Positions 19,886 through 27,239 of a DNA stretch of 38,264 nucleotides are shown in pieces. Under the pieces are notes generated by a model. That model ran no database searches. It saw nothing but the letters and a program-made list of their open reading frames with translations, and was not told the origin of the DNA. Position numbers and translations under genes: made by a program. How positions within the stretch are numbered: the stretch's first letter is position 1; every line of letters begins with the position of its first letter. The stretch comes from Thauera linaloolentis 47Lol = DSM 12138 (GTDB lineage: Bacteria > Pseudomonadota > Gammaproteobacteria > Burkholderiales > Rhodocyclaceae): assembly GCF_000310205.1 (NCBI RefSeq), contig NZ_AMXE01000032.1:1-38264 (forward strand), given 5' to 3'.

Positions 19886-19941
19886 AGAGAGTGGCCGATG
19901 GACCGTTGCCGTGAGTTGTGCCTCGTTTTCGGATCGATGCA

Positions 19942-19961
19942 TTACGTTGACGTAAACGTCA
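19942..19961. promoter_or_regulatory. Triple ACGT operator upstream of the hydrolase/nitroreductase genes
   Basis: The site holds three ACGT units in 6-bp steps (19944, 19950, 19956). They create two overlapping perfect dyads, TTACGT-TG-ACGTAA and TGACGT-AA-ACGTCA. A near-identical element, TTGACGTTAACGT, lies at 35733. The pattern resembles my recollection of the MerR-family LiuR sites of proteobacterial branched-chain/fatty-acid catabolism. TTGACG here can also act as a -35, with CATCAT 18 bp downstream. Confidence 0.55.
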
Positions 19962-20104
19962 CCTTCAGAGCATCATCCGGCGGATGAAAAGAAAGCGGCA
20001 CATGATGCCGTGGGTGCCCGACCGCGAGGCCGCCAGGCGCAGCGGCCCCGGAGCTGGGCGCCGGACACCAGGAACCCCTTCCTGCCCCTTGGAGGATGAC
20101 TCGA

Positions 20105-20896
20105 ATGCACGACCTCGATACCCATGAGCACTGGATCGAAACCGCCGACGGCCGCTTGTACGCGCGCACCTGGGCGCCGCGGGCCGGAGCGGCCGGCAGC
20201 CCGATCATCCTGCTGCACGACTCGCTCGGCAGCGTGGCGCTGTGGCGGGGGTTTCCCGCGGCCTTGTGCTCCCGGAGCGGACGGCAGGTCGTTGCCTACG
20301 ACCGCCTCGGCTTCGGCCGTTCCGATGCGCATCCGGGCAGGCTCGCGCCGGATTTCGTCTCCCGCGAGGCGGATACGGGCTTTGCCGCCGTGCGCCGGCA
20401 GCTTGGCATCGGCCGCTTCGCCCTCTTCGGCCACAGCGTGGGCGGCGGCATGGCGGTCAATTGCGCTGCACGCTTTCCGGATGACTGCGCCGCGCTCATC
20501 ACGGAGTCGGCCCAGGCTTTCGTCGAAGCACGCACCATTCAGGGTATCGAAGAGGCGCGTGAACTGTTCAAGGAAGGCGCGCAGCGCGAACGGCTCGCCA
20601 AATACCACGGCGACAAGGCCGCCTGGGTGCTGGATGCGTGGATCGGGTCCTGGCTCAGCCCCGCGTTCGCGTCCTGGTCGCTGGAGCCGGTGCTGCCGCG
20701 GGTGGCATGCCCCGTCCTCGCCATCCACGGCGCGGAGGACGAATACGGCAGCCCCCTCCATCCGGCACTGATCGGCAGGCTCGCCGCCGGTCCGGCACGC
20801 GTCGAGGTCATGGCCGGAGTGCGGCACGTACCGCACCGGGAGCGCGAAGAGGACGTGATCGGGCTGGTGTCCGGTTTTCTCGAAGGCATCGCCTGA
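20105..20896 (+). CDS. Alpha/beta-fold hydrolase
   Basis: A 263-aa cytoplasmic protein. The oxyanion segment is LLHDSLGSVALWRG, the strand QVVAYDRLGFGRSD follows, and the nucleophile elbow is GHSVGG (S111). The likely acid is D212 in HGAEDEYG and the base H244 (or H241) in GVRHVPH. The set is a complete Ser-Asp-His triad of the esterase/lipase type. HD replaces the usual HG at the oxyanion turn. GGAGG at 20091-20095 is 9 nt before this ATG but abuts an upstream ATG at 20096, so the second ATG is chosen. Substrate is unknown; the ACGT operator shared with a crotonase gene hints at acyl-CoA or ester catabolism. Confidence 0.88.
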   Translation: MHDLDTHEHWIETADGRLYARTWAPRAGAAGSPIILLHDSLGSVALWRGFPAALCSRSGRQVVAYDRLGFGRSDAHPGRLAPDFVSREADTGFAAVRRQLGIGRFALFGHSVGGGMAVNCAARFPDDCAALITESAQAFVEARTIQGIEEARELFKEGAQRERLAKYHGDKAAWVLDAWIGSWLSPAFASWSLEPVLPRVACPVLAIHGAEDEYGSPLHPALIGRLAAGPARVEVMAGVRHVPHREREEDVIGLVSGFLEGIA

Positions 20897-20916
20897 AGCC
20901 GCCACGCCAGGCGGCT
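20897..20916 (+). repeat. Intercistronic hairpin
   Basis: AGCCGCC-ACGCCA-GGCGGCT begins directly after the hydrolase stop codon. It has a 7-bp perfect stem and no T tract, so it is more likely an mRNA-stability or partial attenuation element than a full terminator. Confidence 0.35.
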
Positions 20917-20944
20917 CCACCCAATCCACCATGAGGTCCATGCC

Positions 20945-21637
20945 ATGACGGCATCCGTTCAGTCCGTTGTCGACGAAGCCATCCAGGGGCGCTATTCGTG
21001 TCGCGCCTTCCTGCCGCAGCCGGTGCCCCGCGCGCTCGTCGCCGACATTCTCGCGGTCGCGTCGCGTGCACCGTCGGGGACCAACATCCAGCCCTGGAAA
21101 GCGTGGGTCGTGACCGGTGCAAGCAAGGCCAGGCTCACCGAGCGGCTGCTCGCCGCGTTCGACGATCCGGACGAGGCCGCGACCCATACCGAACCCTATG
21201 CCTACTATCCCAGGGAGTGGGTGCCGCCCTATGTCGACCGCAGGCGCAGGGTCGGCCAGCAGCTCTATGGCCTGCTGGGTATCCAGAAGGGCGACGCGCA
21301 GCGCATGCACGAGCAATTCGCACGCAACTACAAGTTCTTCGATGCGCCGGTGGGGATGATCTTCAGCGTCAGCCGCCTCATGGAGCAGGGCTCCTGGCTC
21401 GACTACGGCATGCTGCTGCAGAACGTCATGCTGGCGGCGAAGGCGCGCGGCCTGGATACCTGCCCGCAGGTGGCGCCGATCCAGTTCCACCGCATCATTC
21501 ACGAGGAACTCGGCATCCCCGACAGCGAGACGCTGGTCTGTGGAATGTCCTTGGGGCATGCCGACCCCGATGCGCCGGAGAACAGGCTGCGGACCGAGCG
21601 CGCGGCTGTCGACGAGTGGGTCGTCTTCCGCGACTGA
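20945..21637 (+). CDS. Nitroreductase-family FMN oxidoreductase
   Basis: A 230-aa protein of the NADH oxidase/nitroreductase fold. The N-terminal RYSCRAFLPQPVP contacts FMN phosphate, ASRAPSGTNIQPWKAWVV is the classic flavin segment, and the later LDYGMLLQNVMLAAKARGL and LVCGMSLGHADPDAPENRL are also diagnostic. These enzymes usually form homodimers and reduce nitroaromatics, quinones or enones with NAD(P)H. An aromatic-rich insertion (residues about 83-105, EPYAYYPREWVPPYVDRR) covers the active site in related enzymes. The gene follows the hydrolase by 48 nt and probably shares its promoter. The natural substrate is not evident. Confidence 0.93.
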   Translation: MTASVQSVVDEAIQGRYSCRAFLPQPVPRALVADILAVASRAPSGTNIQPWKAWVVTGASKARLTERLLAAFDDPDEAATHTEPYAYYPREWVPPYVDRRRRVGQQLYGLLGIQKGDAQRMHEQFARNYKFFDAPVGMIFSVSRLMEQGSWLDYGMLLQNVMLAAKARGLDTCPQVAPIQFHRIIHEELGIPDSETLVCGMSLGHADPDAPENRLRTERAAVDEWVVFRD

Positions 21638-21668
21638 ACGTGCGCCGTCGGGCCGGCCGGGCGGTGGC

Positions 21669-22361
21669 TCAGGGGCGGAGAGGCGTTGCGGGCGCTTGGC
21701 CGGGCGGCGGCGGGTCCGGCTCTTCCGTCCGCGGGATGTGCCGGCCCAGCCAGGCGCAGGCCGCCTGCGCGGCAAGCGCTTCCTGGTCGTGCTCGCTTCT
21801 CGCGGGAGGCAGCTTCAGCCAGTCGTGCCCGCCTTTCAGCAAGGGATAGGCCGAGGCCAGAATGGCTGCTTCCGGGCCGTCGGGCGCGACGACGAAGCGC
21901 GTCGGCGTGCGCACGGCGCGCAGGGGTTCGGCGCCGGCGAGATCCGGGCGCCCGCCGAGGCAGGCGATCGAGGTGAAGGCCTCGGGCATTCTGACGGCGG
22001 CGCGGATGGCCGCCGCGCAGCCGGTGCCGCTCGCGACCACGCCGAGCGCAAGGCCGACTAGCGAGGGCTGGTGCGCCGCCCAGTCGAGGGTGTCGAGGAT
22101 GCGCTCGGTGAGGCGCGGAACGTTGAACGGCGCATCGGCGTCGTGCTGCGCCTCGTGGCGGGTCAGCAGGTCGACCGTCATCGTGGCGAAGCCGGCGGCC
22201 TGCAAGGCCAGTTCGAGCGGCTTCGGCGCCTGATCGAGCGGCGGATGCCCGGACGAATGGACGTACAGCGCCAGCGCGCGGACCTCTGGAGAATGGGCGA
22301 GCATGCCGTCAAGCCAGACGCCGTGCGCCGGAATGCTGAGCGGGGTGTGCCGGAGTTTCAC
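21669..22361 (-). CDS. Dienelactone-hydrolase-like alpha/beta protein lacking the nucleophile serine
   Basis: A 230-aa protein starting at GTG, whose first bases overlap the AMMECR1 stop as GTGA. The segments VDLLTRHEAQHD, FNVPRLTERILDTLDWAA and CLGGRPDLAG match the alpha/beta-hydrolase domain often linked to phosphoribosyltransferases. In that family the elbow reads GxxGASTGAAAA; here it reads GVVASGTGCAAA, so the nucleophile position is glycine (residue 112) and a serine sits one place earlier (111). Either the geometry has shifted or catalysis is lost. A Pro-rich tail ends the protein. It is translationally coupled to the Memo/AMMECR1 genes. The frame is also open upstream (ATG at 22388 or 22502), but the coupled GTG fits the family start better. 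Confidence 0.78.
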   Translation of the reverse strand: MKLRHTPLSIPAHGVWLDGMLAHSPEVRALALYVHSSGHPPLDQAPKPLELALQAAGFATMTVDLLTRHEAQHDADAPFNVPRLTERILDTLDWAAHQPSLVGLALGVVASGTGCAAAIRAAVRMPEAFTSIACLGGRPDLAGAEPLRAVRTPTRFVVAPDGPEAAILASAYPLLKGGHDWLKLPPARSEHDQEALAAQAACAWLGRHIPRTEEPDPPPPGQAPATPLRP

Positions 22362-22924
22362 GATGCGTACGTTCCGTCCGTGCGCCATGTTCTGACGCCA
22401 TAGCGTGCCGCCATCAGCCCGTCCACCGGGCGCTCGATGGGGATGCCGGCTTTTTCCTTGAGGGCGGCGAGAAACAGCTCTGGCCGCGGCAGTTGCGCCC
22501 ACATGCCGGGCAGCAGCGTGGTGCCGCGGCAGCCGGAGAACAGGATCACCCCATCCTCGTGGGGCCGCAGGCGGCGCAGCAAATCGGCCTCGTCGCTGAA
22601 GTCGATGAACTCGGGCTCGTCCAGCAGGCAGACCTCGATCTCCAGGCGAGTGAACTCGCTGCCATCCAGCGGGCGAAAGCGCGGGTCCTGGCTTGCCGCG
22701 GCGACCGCGTTGGCGATCACGTCGGCGCCCAACGGGCGAGTGCGCCGCACGCTGCCGATGCTGCCGCGCATCTGGCCATCCACGGTCAGCGTGACGAAGG
22801 TGGCGCCGCGTTCGGCGAGGCAGGGGTGGGACCCGGCTTCGGGCGCGGGGCCGAGCCCGAGGTGATGGGCGATCGCTTCGCGCGCGAGGCGCAGCAGCAG
22901 CGGGCCGGGTTCAGTGCCGGACAT
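22358..22924 (-). CDS. amrA: AmmeMemoRadiSam system protein A (AMMECR1 domain)
   Basis: A 188-aa AMMECR1-fold protein. Family landmarks are FVTLTVDGQMRGSIGSV (most members have RGCIG, so the usual cysteine is serine here), IANAVAAASQDPRFRPL, FTRLEIEVCLLDEPE, and the closing ELFLAALKEKAGIP. An unusual SGCRGTTLLPGMW places a cysteine in the loop where others have arginine and glycine. The family occurs with Memo (B) and a radical SAM protein (S), and its chemistry is not known. It overlaps the Memo gene by 14 nt and the following hydrolase-like gene by 4 nt, indicating one operon. No radical SAM gene lies in the window. Confidence 0.9.
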   Translation of the reverse strand: MSGTEPGPLLLRLAREAIAHHLGLGPAPEAGSHPCLAERGATFVTLTVDGQMRGSIGSVRRTRPLGADVIANAVAAASQDPRFRPLDGSEFTRLEIEVCLLDEPEFIDFSDEADLLRRLRPHEDGVILFSGCRGTTLLPGMWAQLPRPELFLAALKEKAGIPIERPVDGLMAARYGVRTWRTDGTYAS

Positions 22925-23735
22925 GGGGAGAGGGCTCCGATTCGCAGAAGGCGATGCTGGCGTAGCCGACGACGCGGTCGCGGTCGCCCGCGGTATCGCC
23001 GGAATTGCGCAGGTCGAGCAGATGGGGCTGGAGCAGGTGGCGGCGCGCGGCCAGCAGCAGCCCGTTGATCAGCGCTGCGCCGCAGGCCTGGTCGTGCTTG
23101 ATGTCGGGGCGCAGCTCCAGTATCTGCTCGACGGTCGAGCGGTCGATCCATTGCGCCTGGAGGTAGGGCAGGTAGTGCGACAGGTCGGAACTGATCACGA
23201 GCAAGGTCTCCGGGCCGCCCCACAGCACGTCGAGCAGCTCCGCCGCCGCTTCGCCGGAAGTGTCGCCGGCGAGGACGGGCACCAGGGTGAAGCTGTCGAA
23301 CATGGCCTGCAGGAAGGGCAACTGGACTTCGAGGCTGTGCGCGATGGCGTGCAGCCGGTCGTCGATGTGGACGTCGTCGCGCGCCTGCAGCGCCAGCCAG
23401 TCCGAGCGGCTCAGCGGCACTTCGCCCAGCGGTGTGGCGAAGGCCTGCGCCGCCGGCACCGCGAAACCGTGCAATGCGGCCTGGTGCGCCGGCCCCAGCA
23501 GGACGACGCGGCGAATCCGCTCGCGCATGCCGGCCAGCGTGCGATAGGCGTTGGCCGCGATGGCGCCGGAATCGAGATAGCCCGCATGCGGCACGATGAT
23601 CGCCTTCGGCGCCGCGACCTGTTCGAGCGGCACGGCGGCGGCAAGCAGCTTGGCCACCTGCATGCGCAGCACGCGTTCGTCATCAGGGTAGTACTGCCCG
23701 GCAAGCATCGCCGGGCGGACAGAAGAAATCGCCAT
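22911..23735 (-). CDS. amrB: AmmeMemoRadiSam system protein B (Memo family)
   Basis: A 274-aa protein. The N-terminal SVRPAMLAGQYYPDD is the Memo hallmark. VPHAGYLDSGAIAANAYRTL and VVLLGPAHQAALHGFAVP follow, with HIDDRLHAIAHSLEVQLPFLQ, LVISSDLSHYLPY and DQACGAALINGLLLAA. The histidines of VPHAGY, GPAH, AHSLE and DLSHY line the non-haem-dioxygenase-like metal site; human MEMO1 has been reported as a copper/iron protein. GGAG lies about 11 nt before the start. Downstream it overlaps amrA by 14 nt; upstream, 42 nt separate it from the MgtC/DUF4010 gene. The missing AmrS partner leaves its role here open. Confidence 0.93.
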   Translation of the reverse strand: MAISSVRPAMLAGQYYPDDERVLRMQVAKLLAAAVPLEQVAAPKAIIVPHAGYLDSGAIAANAYRTLAGMRERIRRVVLLGPAHQAALHGFAVPAAQAFATPLGEVPLSRSDWLALQARDDVHIDDRLHAIAHSLEVQLPFLQAMFDSFTLVPVLAGDTSGEAAAELLDVLWGGPETLLVISSDLSHYLPYLQAQWIDRSTVEQILELRPDIKHDQACGAALINGLLLAARRHLLQPHLLDLRNSGDTAGDRDRVVGYASIAFCESEPSPHVRH

Positions 23736-23777
23736 CTGAAGAATCTCCGAAACCTTGCTCCTGCCCCCGGTGCCCGG

Positions 23778-25052
23778 CTATGGGCGGCCGGGGCCGAGCA
23801 GCATCCACGTCATGCCGCCCGCCAGGCCGAATCCAACCGCCCCCATGCCGGGGAGCACCTTCGTCGCCACCGGGCGTCCGCCAATGGTGAGCGCCATCAT
23901 GCACTTGAAGAACAGATTGGCGAGCAGGGCGATGCCGATCGAGGTGACCGTGGCCTGCAGCCCGAGCTTTTCCATGGCGAACAGGCGCAGGCTGGAGAGC
24001 ATGATCGGATCGACGTCGGTGAAACCCGATACCAGCGCGAGCACGTACATGCCGCGATTGCCGAAATAATCCGACAGCCAGGCCGCCGACACCAGCACCA
24101 GCGCATACAGCAGGCCGAATCCGAGTGCCGTCTTCAACTCGGTCGGGTTCGTGGTCTGCGGCAGCACGGCTTCGCCGCGTTCGTTGAGCCGCCGCCAGTT
24201 CCACGCGATCGCCAACACGCCCAGCAGCATGCCCGGCACCACGATGGTCATCAGCGGCTTCACGACGGGCAGGGCAAGGACGGAGACGATGGCGGTGACG
24301 CGTACCAGCATGACGAGGTTGGCGAGCACGATCACCATCGCGGCCATTGCCGACAGGCCGTCGGAGGACTGGGCCTGGCGCGCGTACACCATGGTCGTCG
24401 CGGTGCTCGACGCCAGCCCGCCGAAGATGCCGACGAAGACCGCGCCATAGCGCGCGCCGGCGATCTGCAGGGCGGCGTAGCCGGCCAGGCTGACGCCGGA
24501 AATCAGCACCACCATCCACCATATCTGATAAGGGTTCAGCGCGCCGAAGGGGCCCAGCTCCTCGTTCGGCAGGATGGGCAGGATCACCAGCGAGAGCACG
24601 CCGAACTGCAGCATCGAGATCCAGTCGCGCGGCTCCAGGCGCGTCGCGATGCCGCGCAACTGGGCCTTGAAGTACAGCAGCACGGTCGTGCCGACCGCGA
24701 GCATCACGGCCAGTTGCGCATGCCCCAGCCAGGTCGCGGCACCCAGGCAGTAGCACAGCAGCAGGGCGGCGACCGAGGTCGTGCCGGGGTCGGACGCGTC
24801 GGGGTGGCGCAGATAGGCGCTGATGATCGTCAGGCCGACGATGACGAGCCCGGCGACGAAGGGAGCGATGCTCTGCAGGCTCTGCCCCAGCATCATCGCC
24901 AGGGCGCCGAACATGCCCACCAGGCCGAAGGTGCGCAGGCCGGCGCGCGCCGACGGCACGCGTTCGCGCTCCAGCCCGATCAGCAGACCGATTCCGATCG
25001 CGATCAGGAAGGCCTCGATCTGGGCCGGGTCGAGCGGCATGGAAGCAGGCAT
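23778..25052 (-). CDS. MgtC/DUF4010 polytopic membrane protein
   Basis: A roughly 424-aa inner-membrane protein with about a dozen hydrophobic helices. The N-terminal MgtC-like part contains FLIAIGIGLLIGLERER, LRTFGLVGMFGALAMM and TTSVAALLLCYCLGA. The C-terminal DUF4010 part contains FGGLASSTATTMVYARQAQ, LKTALGFGLLYALVLV and LALVSGFTDVDPIMLS. MgtC relatives modulate magnesium homeostasis or ATP synthase in other bacteria; DUF4010 has no established role. The start is uncertain: ATG at 25052 or 25040, neither with a strong ribosome site, and the frame is open to 25112. It is the first gene of the leftward operon with amrB and amrA. The divergent ispD promoter lies about 105 bp away. Confidence 0.85.
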   Translation of the reverse strand: MPASMPLDPAQIEAFLIAIGIGLLIGLERERVPSARAGLRTFGLVGMFGALAMMLGQSLQSIAPFVAGLVIVGLTIISAYLRHPDASDPGTTSVAALLLCYCLGAATWLGHAQLAVMLAVGTTVLLYFKAQLRGIATRLEPRDWISMLQFGVLSLVILPILPNEELGPFGALNPYQIWWMVVLISGVSLAGYAALQIAGARYGAVFVGIFGGLASSTATTMVYARQAQSSDGLSAMAAMVIVLANLVMLVRVTAIVSVLALPVVKPLMTIVVPGMLLGVLAIAWNWRRLNERGEAVLPQTTNPTELKTALGFGLLYALVLVSAAWLSDYFGNRGMYVLALVSGFTDVDPIMLSSLRLFAMEKLGLQATVTSIGIALLANLFFKCMMALTIGGRPVATKVLPGMGAVGFGLAGGMTWMLLGPGRP

Positions 25053-25155
25053 GGCAGGACGGATGCTCGTGCAGGGCGTATGGAGCGCATCATACCCTGT
25101 GCCCCGTGCCATGCGGTTTTGCGGCCATCGGCGCGTGCTGCCGGGAGAGCCCGGT

Positions 25156-25168
25156 TAGAATGCGCGCC
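25156..25168 (+). promoter_or_regulatory. -10 element and discriminator of ispDF, running into the start codon
   Basis: TAGAAT (25156-25161) is followed by GCGCGCC and then directly by the ispD ATG. Initiation 7 nt after the -10 would place +1 at the A of ATG. The same hexamer-nCGCGCC layout occurs before relA and ppx. Confidence 0.5.
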
Positions 25169-25879
25169 ATGCAGAATTTCCACCCCCGCCATTTCGCCAT
25201 CGTGCCGGCCGCGGGCAGCGGCTCGCGCATGGGCGCCGTGCGCCCCAAGCAGTATCTTCCCCTGCTCGGCCGCCCGCTGATCCATCACGCCTTGTCGGTG
25301 CTGTGCGCCTCGCCGGATATCGACAAGGTGTTCGTCGTCCTGTCGGTCGATGATGCGGAGTGGTCCCGGCACGACTGGTCGACGCTGGGCGGCAAGCTCG
25401 TGCCATTGTTCTGCGGTGGGGCGACGCGCGCGGACAGCGTGCTCGGCGGCCTGCGGGCCATCTCGGGCGAGGCCGCGCAGTCCGACTGGGTGCTGGTGCA
25501 CGACGCCGCGCGCCCCTGCCTCGCGCCCTGGCATATCGACAAGCTGGTGCGCGAACTGGCGCATGACGAGGTGGGCGGCTTGCTGGCGGTGCCGGTGGCC
25601 GACACGCTCAAGCGCGCCGACCCGCAACGGCATGTCGCCGGGACCGTGCCGCGCGACAGCCTGTGGCAGGCGCAGACGCCGCAGATGTTCCGCTACGTGA
25701 TGCTGCGCCGCGCGCTCCAAGGCGCCACCGACGTCACCGACGAGGCCAGCGCGATCGAGGCCGCCGGCCTGCGCCCGCGCCTGGTGCAGGGCGATGCGAC
25801 CAACCTGAAAGTGACTTACCCGCTCGACCTGCACCTGGCCGAGTGGATACTCCAGAACCGCGAGGGAGCAAGACCATGA
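25169..25879 (+). CDS. ispD: 2-C-methyl-D-erythritol 4-phosphate cytidylyltransferase
   Basis: A 236-aa enzyme of the MEP isoprenoid pathway, converting MEP and CTP to CDP-ME. The CTP-binding loop is [20 protein letters not shown], followed by [51 protein letters not shown] and [12 protein letters not shown]. All are diagnostic, and the length is normal. The start chosen matches the family; earlier in-frame ATGs (25160, 25106) lie in or above the -10 box. No ribosome site is present, suggesting leaderless translation. It overlaps ispF by ATGA, so the two are coupled. Confidence 0.97.
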   Translation: MQNFHPRHFAIVPAAGSGSRMGAVRPKQYLPLLGRPLIHHALSVLCASPDIDKVFVVLSVDDAEWSRHDWSTLGGKLVPLFCGGATRADSVLGGLRAISGEAAQSDWVLVHDAARPCLAPWHIDKLVRELAHDEVGGLLAVPVADTLKRADPQRHVAGTVPRDSLWQAQTPQMFRYVMLRRALQGATDVTDEASAIEAAGLRPRLVQGDATNLKVTYPLDLHLAEWILQNREGARP

Positions 25880-26373
25880 ACGTTCCGTTTCGAATCGGAC
25901 AGGGTTTCGACGTCCATGCCTTCGTGCCCGGCCGGCCGCTGATCATCGGCGGCGTGACGATTCCCTTTCCACGCGGGCTGCTCGGCCATTCCGACGCCGA
26001 TGTGCTGCTGCACGCCGTCACCGACGCCCTGCTGGGCGCCGCCGGCCTGGGCGACATCGGCCGCCTGTTTCCCGATACCGATCCGCGGCATGCCGGCGCC
26101 GACAGCCGCGTGCTGCTACGCGAAGCCTATGCGCGCGTGCGCGCGGCGGGCTGGCAGGCGGTGAATATCGACGCCACGATCATCTGCGCCGCGCCAAAGA
26201 TCATGCCCCACGCGCCGGCGATGGTCGCCAATATCGCTGCCGATCTCGCGATGGATGCGGGAGCGATCAACATCAAGGGCAAGACCACCGAAAAGCTCGG
26301 CTTCACCGGGCGCGGGGAGGGGATCGCGACGCAGGTCGTGGCCTTGCTCGGGCGAAGCGCGGCGCCAGCCTGA
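25876..26373 (+). CDS. ispF: 2-C-methyl-D-erythritol 2,4-cyclodiphosphate synthase
   Basis: A 165-aa trimeric zinc enzyme that cyclises CDP-ME-2-phosphate in the MEP pathway. Metal ligands are in GQGFDVHAF (D12, H14) and in [21 protein letters not shown]. Further landmarks are [47 protein letters not shown] and the closing ATQVVALL. The length is slightly above the usual 157-160 aa because of a short C-terminal tail. It starts inside the ispD stop (ATGA), and a strong hairpin terminator follows, closing a two-gene operon. Confidence 0.97.
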   Translation: MNVPFRIGQGFDVHAFVPGRPLIIGGVTIPFPRGLLGHSDADVLLHAVTDALLGAAGLGDIGRLFPDTDPRHAGADSRVLLREAYARVRAAGWQAVNIDATIICAAPKIMPHAPAMVANIAADLAMDAGAINIKGKTTEKLGFTGRGEGIATQVVALLGRSAAPA

Positions 26374-26402
26374 GCCTCGGCGCGCGCGGGGCCGAAACGA
26401 CT

Positions 26403-26440
26403 GCGGGGCCGGCGTTGTTCGGCGCCGGCCCCGCGTTCTT
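26403..26440 (+). terminator. Strong hairpin terminator after ispDF
   Basis: GCGGGGCCGGCG at 26403-26414 pairs with CGCCGGCCCCGC at 26423-26434, followed by GTTCTT. A second imperfect hairpin (ACGGTG...CACCGT, 26443-26473) lies just downstream. The rest of the gap to 26587 shows no other clear element. Confidence 0.75.
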
Positions 26441-26587
26441 CCACGGTGGGGGGCATCGCGCCCGCCGCACCGTCAGATCTCCTGGACGGAGACATCGATG
26501 GATGTGTGCTGATCGTTCAGTACGGATCGTGAAGAATGTCGTACCCGCTCAAATCGCTTCTCCTTCGAAAGCGCCGTCGAACCGGCA

Positions 26588-27028
26588 TCAGAGATAGATC
26601 GCCGAGGCGAGCCGCTGGCTCAGTTCCGGCTCGGCCGTCTTGGTGTAGTCCTTTTCGAAGCGGTCGCTGATCAGTTGCGCCGTCGGGCCGTCGATGACGG
26701 TATTGAGCATGCCCATGAAGGCCGGCGGGGCGACCAGGATGGCGCGCCTGAAGGCGTTCGTCGCGCGCCCCTGGTACAGGGCCTGGGCGATTTCCTGCGC
26801 GAATACCTTGGCTTCGTGCTGTTTCGGGAGTGTCTGTGGCTGCATCGACCCGCCGCCACCGCCATTGGCGCCCATCGCACCCGAACGGTCGGTGACGAGT
26901 TGCGAGTTCTTCTGCCTGCTTTCGGGGTGGATCAGTTCCTTGACCAGCGTGAGCCCCTTGTTGGGGCCGAGATTCGCGTACAGCTTCGCCAGGCTGGCGT
27001 TGGCAACCAAAATCCAGGTTATAGCCAT
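26588..27028 (-). CDS. Host-attachment family protein
   Basis: A 146-aa soluble protein with a strong ribosome site (GGAGG, about 8 nt before ATG). It begins ITWILVANASLAKLYANLGP and contains LVKELIHPESRQKNSQLVTDRSG. A Gly-rich linker (GANGGGGGS) precedes a helical half with VFAQEIAQALYQGRATNAF, LVAPPAFMGMLNTVI and the closing LSQRLASAIYL. This is the pattern of the 'protein required for attachment to host cells' family (AtsE-like), whose fold resembles release-factor/baeRF-type domains. The biochemical role is unknown, and the name reflects a plant-attachment phenotype of a homologue. It stands alone, with a long dyad upstream at 27134-27166. Confidence 0.85.
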   Translation of the reverse strand: MAITWILVANASLAKLYANLGPNKGLTLVKELIHPESRQKNSQLVTDRSGAMGANGGGGGSMQPQTLPKQHEAKVFAQEIAQALYQGRATNAFRRAILVAPPAFMGMLNTVIDGPTAQLISDRFEKDYTKTAEPELSQRLASAIYL

Positions 27029-27133
27029 GAGACAACCTCCGTTGCATGAAAAGGATGACGTGCCGCCCATGCACCAAAGTGGGTCCACGGGACGACACTC
27101 GTTCAAGCTTAGCCACTCGTTCGGGGGCTGCCA

Positions 27134-27166
27134 AACTCATTTTTTGCCGTATTGTGAAAATGAGTT
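27134..27166. repeat. AT-rich inverted repeat upstream of the host-attachment gene
   Basis: AACTCATTTT (27134-27143) and AAAATGAGTT (27157-27166) are perfect 10-bp arms around a 13-bp AT-rich spacer. On the minus strand, TTGGCA just downstream could be a -35, with TAAGCT 17 bp on. An operator or a hairpin is possible. The remaining bases of the 27029-27239 gap show nothing else clear. Confidence 0.45.
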
Positions 27167-27239
27167 CCGGTAAGCGGATTCTGCGCGGCAAAACCGCGTC
27201 GCTGCAGGCCGTGCCCCGGCTGGCGACCGGAATGCCCGC

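Noticed and set aside
17612-19987. A 791-codon plus-strand frame across mfd
   Set aside because: Mfd on the minus strand has full-length domains and motifs. The plus frame is an antisense shadow rich in Gln, Arg and Val.
22914-25280. A 788-codon plus-strand frame across amrB and the MgtC/DUF4010 gene
   Set aside because: Both minus-strand genes are clear family members. The plus frame translates to repetitive His/Gln/Arg sequence.
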